DNA from: an uncultured Flavobacteriaceae bacterium
GTDB lineage: Bacteria; Bacteroidota; Bacteroidia; Flavobacteriales; Flavobacteriaceae
NCBI GenBank assembly: GCA_937944485.1
Contig: CALDYU010000013.1
Location: 1-64,000, forward strand
Direction of reading: 5' to 3'
DNA: 64,000 bases
Shown here: one piece after another, positions 62,316 through 64,000 of the stretch
Position numbering within the stretch: position 1 is the first letter of the stretch
How the letters are laid out: every line of letters begins with the position of its first letter
Program-made: the position numbers and the translations under genes
The notes under the pieces: model-generated
Databases searched by the model: none
What the model was told of the DNA's origin: nothing
What the model saw: the letters and a program-made list of their open reading frames with translations, nothing else

Positions 62316-64000
62316 ATGAAATACCTTCTTTTGTTTTTTTTAGCGGCGATCAGCAATAGCCTATGGGCACAAGATGTACCGCCTAGGGCTTTAAAACAAA
62401 AAGACTCCCTTAAAAAAAAACGTTTAACTAATCTTAAAAATAAGATCGCTGCTAATGCAATAAGTATCAAAGACTATAAGATCATTTCCTTTGAGAGAGA
62501 TACGACCTATTTAGATACCACACTTACCATAAATAAAGAATTCAAATACAACATTCTTCGAAGAGATGATTTTGAGTTAATGCCTTTTTCGAATATTGGT
62601 CAGCCTTATAATACTTTAGGTGTTTCATTTGATAGAAAAAATATGTACCCGAAATTAGGGGCCAAAGCCAAACATTTCAATTATACTGAAATGGAAGAAG
62701 TAGCTTATTATAATGTTGCAACACCCCTTACAGATATTTTATTTAAAACCACATTCGAGCAGGGGCAGCTTTTAGATGCGCTTTTGACTTTTAATACCTC
62801 AAAGAGAATGAATTTTTCTGTTGCCTATACAGGTATGCGTTCTTTAGGAAAATATCAGTTTAATCAAAGTGAGTTGCGCAATTTTAAAACAACCGCTAAT
62901 TACGAGACTAAAGATGGTCGTTATAGTATGAGAGCTCATATAGCAGCTCAAGATATTGAGAGTGAAGAAAACGGTGGCTTGCTTGATAAAGAAACACAAT
63001 TTGAATCAAAAGATCCAGATTTTAGAGATCGGGTCAAGGCTGATGTACGATTTAGTACGGCTTTAGCAAATAATCAAGTTTTAGGGAAACGATATTTTAT
63101 TGACCACAAGTACAAACTCATTAAAAAACAACAAGATTCAAGTAGCATGGAGAAGACATCTCTAGCAATTGCTCATCGCTTCAATTATGAAACGAAGTTT
63201 AATCAATTTTCGCAGTCGCAACAAAATGATTTTTTCGGCGGAAGTTTTTTACCAGAAATTAATGATAGAGCACGTTTGAAAACAATGCTCAATCAAGTAA
63301 GCGCAGATTTTTACAATGCCACCCTAGGTAATTTACAAGCCCATATAAGTTTGTATAATTATAATTATTTTTTTAATAGTGTTCTGGTAACCGAAAATCA
63401 AAGAATTGTGAATCAACTTAAAGGCGAAGAGGTTGCACTAGGCGCGAACTATCAAAAACAAATAAAAGAATTTTTTATAAAGGCATCGGCGCAGTACAAG
63501 CTAACAGGTGATCTTACAGGTAATATTTTTAATGCTTCAGCGAGTTACCAATTTAATGAAAATAATAAAATTCGCTTTGGTATTCATTCATCAGCAAGAA
63601 TGCCAGATTTTAATTTCTTGTTATATCAAAGTGATTATGTCAACTATAACTGGCAAAATACAAGCAGTTTCAAAAATGAAAGAGTGAATAGCATATATGG
63701 CTTTTTAGATTCAAAAACCTGGGGTATGCTCTCAGCGAAGGTAACAAATGTAGATAATTACGCATATTTCGCCGCTGACCCTAATGAAATAGCTATTGAA
63801 AACCAAGAGAATGCATTTATTAGACCCTTTCAAGAAACAAGTAGTTTACAACACATAAAGGTAAAATATAGCAAAGAGATAAAGGTGGGTGCCTTTGCTT
63901 TAAATAATACGGTGATGTACCAAAATGTGAATCAATCCAACCAAGTATTGAATGTGCCACAGCTAGTTACAAGAAACACCTTATACTTTTCGTCAGATGT
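62316..64000 (+). CDS. Putative porin (outer-membrane beta-barrel), 3' truncated by window edge
   Basis: The frame is open from the ATG at 62316 to the end of the window (561 residues visible, no stop), so the ORF track omitted it. The signal peptide is MKYLLLFFLAAISNSLWAQ. A basic segment follows, then RRDDFELMPFSNIGQPYNTL, typical of the Bacteroidota putative-porin family (DUF4289-like). The remainder alternates amphipathic strands with aromatic residues, as in a large beta-barrel. Substrate unknown. The end of the gene lies outside. Confidence 0.82.
   Translation, partial: MKYLLLFFLAAISNSLWAQDVPPRALKQKDSLKKKRLTNLKNKIAANAISIKDYKIISFERDTTYLDTTLTINKEFKYNILRRDDFELMPFSNIGQPYNTLGVSFDRKNMYPKLGAKAKHFNYTEMEEVAYYNVATPLTDILFKTTFEQGQLLDALLTFNTSKRMNFSVAYTGMRSLGKYQFNQSELRNFKTTANYETKDGRYSMRAHIAAQDIESEENGGLLDKETQFESKDPDFRDRVKADVRFSTALANNQVLGKRYFIDHKYKLIKKQQDSSSMEKTSLAIAHRFNYETKFNQFSQSQQNDFFGGSFLPEINDRARLKTMLNQVSADFYNATLGNLQAHISLYNYNYFFNSVLVTENQRIVNQLKGEEVALGANYQKQIKEFFIKASAQYKLTGDLTGNIFNASASYQFNENNKIRFGIHSSARMPDFNFLLYQSDYVNYNWQNTSSFKNERVNSIYGFLDSKTWGMLSAKVTNVDNYAYFAADPNEIAIENQENAFIRPFQETSSLQHIKVKYSKEIKVGAFALNNTVMYQNVNQSNQVLNVPQLVTRNTLYFSSD

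Overview
The window looks like chromosome of a gliding, AT-rich member of the Flavobacteriaceae (Bacteroidota). The main evidence is the gldL-gldM-gldN block at the left edge, which encodes the type IX secretion/gliding motor. Supporting evidence: many Bacteroidota-type families (DUF3857, GSCFA, DUF4230, DUF4136, DUF5522, TapB, putative porin), sparse Shine-Dalgarno signals, and -7 boxes of the form TANNTTTG. No phage, transposase, CRISPR array or rRNA operon was seen.

Layout. 1-3.1 kb: end of gldL, gldM, gldN and a terminator. 3.2-6.7 kb: FAD oxidoreductase, DUF983 protein, ABC-F ATPase. 6.9-9.8 kb: three tandem secreted leucine-rich-repeat proteins with the same acidic C-terminal peptide. 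9.8-11.7 kb: CPXCG protein, FGE-like protein, YceI protein. 11.74 kb: tRNA-Arg(TCT), followed by decayed tRNA-like copies. 12.3-19.5 kb: a giant TPR + YwqK/MORN repeat protein and two DUF3857/transglutaminase-like proteins, the second a probable pseudoenzyme. 19.5-24.2 kb (minus): a tyrosine/homogentisate catabolic operon (hmgA, fahA, flavin reductase family, scoA, scoB), divergent from a TetR regulator, with a palindromic candidate operator inside the hmgA promoter. 25.0-26.2 kb: a lipoprotein, then tRNA-fMet inside an unusual set of tRNA-tail repeats. 26.3-34.1 kb: AGCS symporter, era, der, a 7-bp tandem repeat, MerR regulator, M23 peptidase, alaS. 34.1-38.0 kb: two tandem unknown secreted paralogs, GSCFA and DUF4230 proteins. 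38.0-40.7 kb (minus): a long aromatic amino acid hydroxylase, DUF4136 lipoprotein, and a small DUF5522 gene missed by the ORF track. 40.9-44.8 kb: small HExxH membrane protein, ACC-deaminase-like enzyme, glucosaminidase-LysM, hemL, a stand-alone receiver. 45.0-46.9 kb (minus): two genes in cassette-like arrangement, each followed by the same TAACYGTRYACARCACAA-type sequence. 47.0-57.4 kb: Spy/CpxP-like protein, metzincin-type protease, small secreted proteins, SLC13 transporter, lysS, thioredoxin-fold protein, membrane-bound LuxR regulator. 57.4-64 kb: Pmp3/YqaE, lipoprotein, lipB, TapB, OmpA, rnhB and the start of a putative porin.

Working together: the hydroxylase at 38-39.8 kb (Phe to Tyr) and the hmgA-sco operon (homogentisate to fumarate plus acetoacetyl-CoA) form most of a phenylalanine/tyrosine degradation route. 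4-hydroxyphenylpyruvate dioxygenase and maleylacetoacetate isomerase are not in the window. Most other genes are housekeeping (era, der, alaS, lysS, hemL, lipB, rnhB) interspersed with envelope proteins. The least explained parts are the decayed tRNA-tail arrays at both tRNAs, the cassette-like block at 45-47 kb, the LRR triplet with its invariant tail, and the MORN/transglutaminase cluster. All family assignments were made by eye from motifs; no database search was run.
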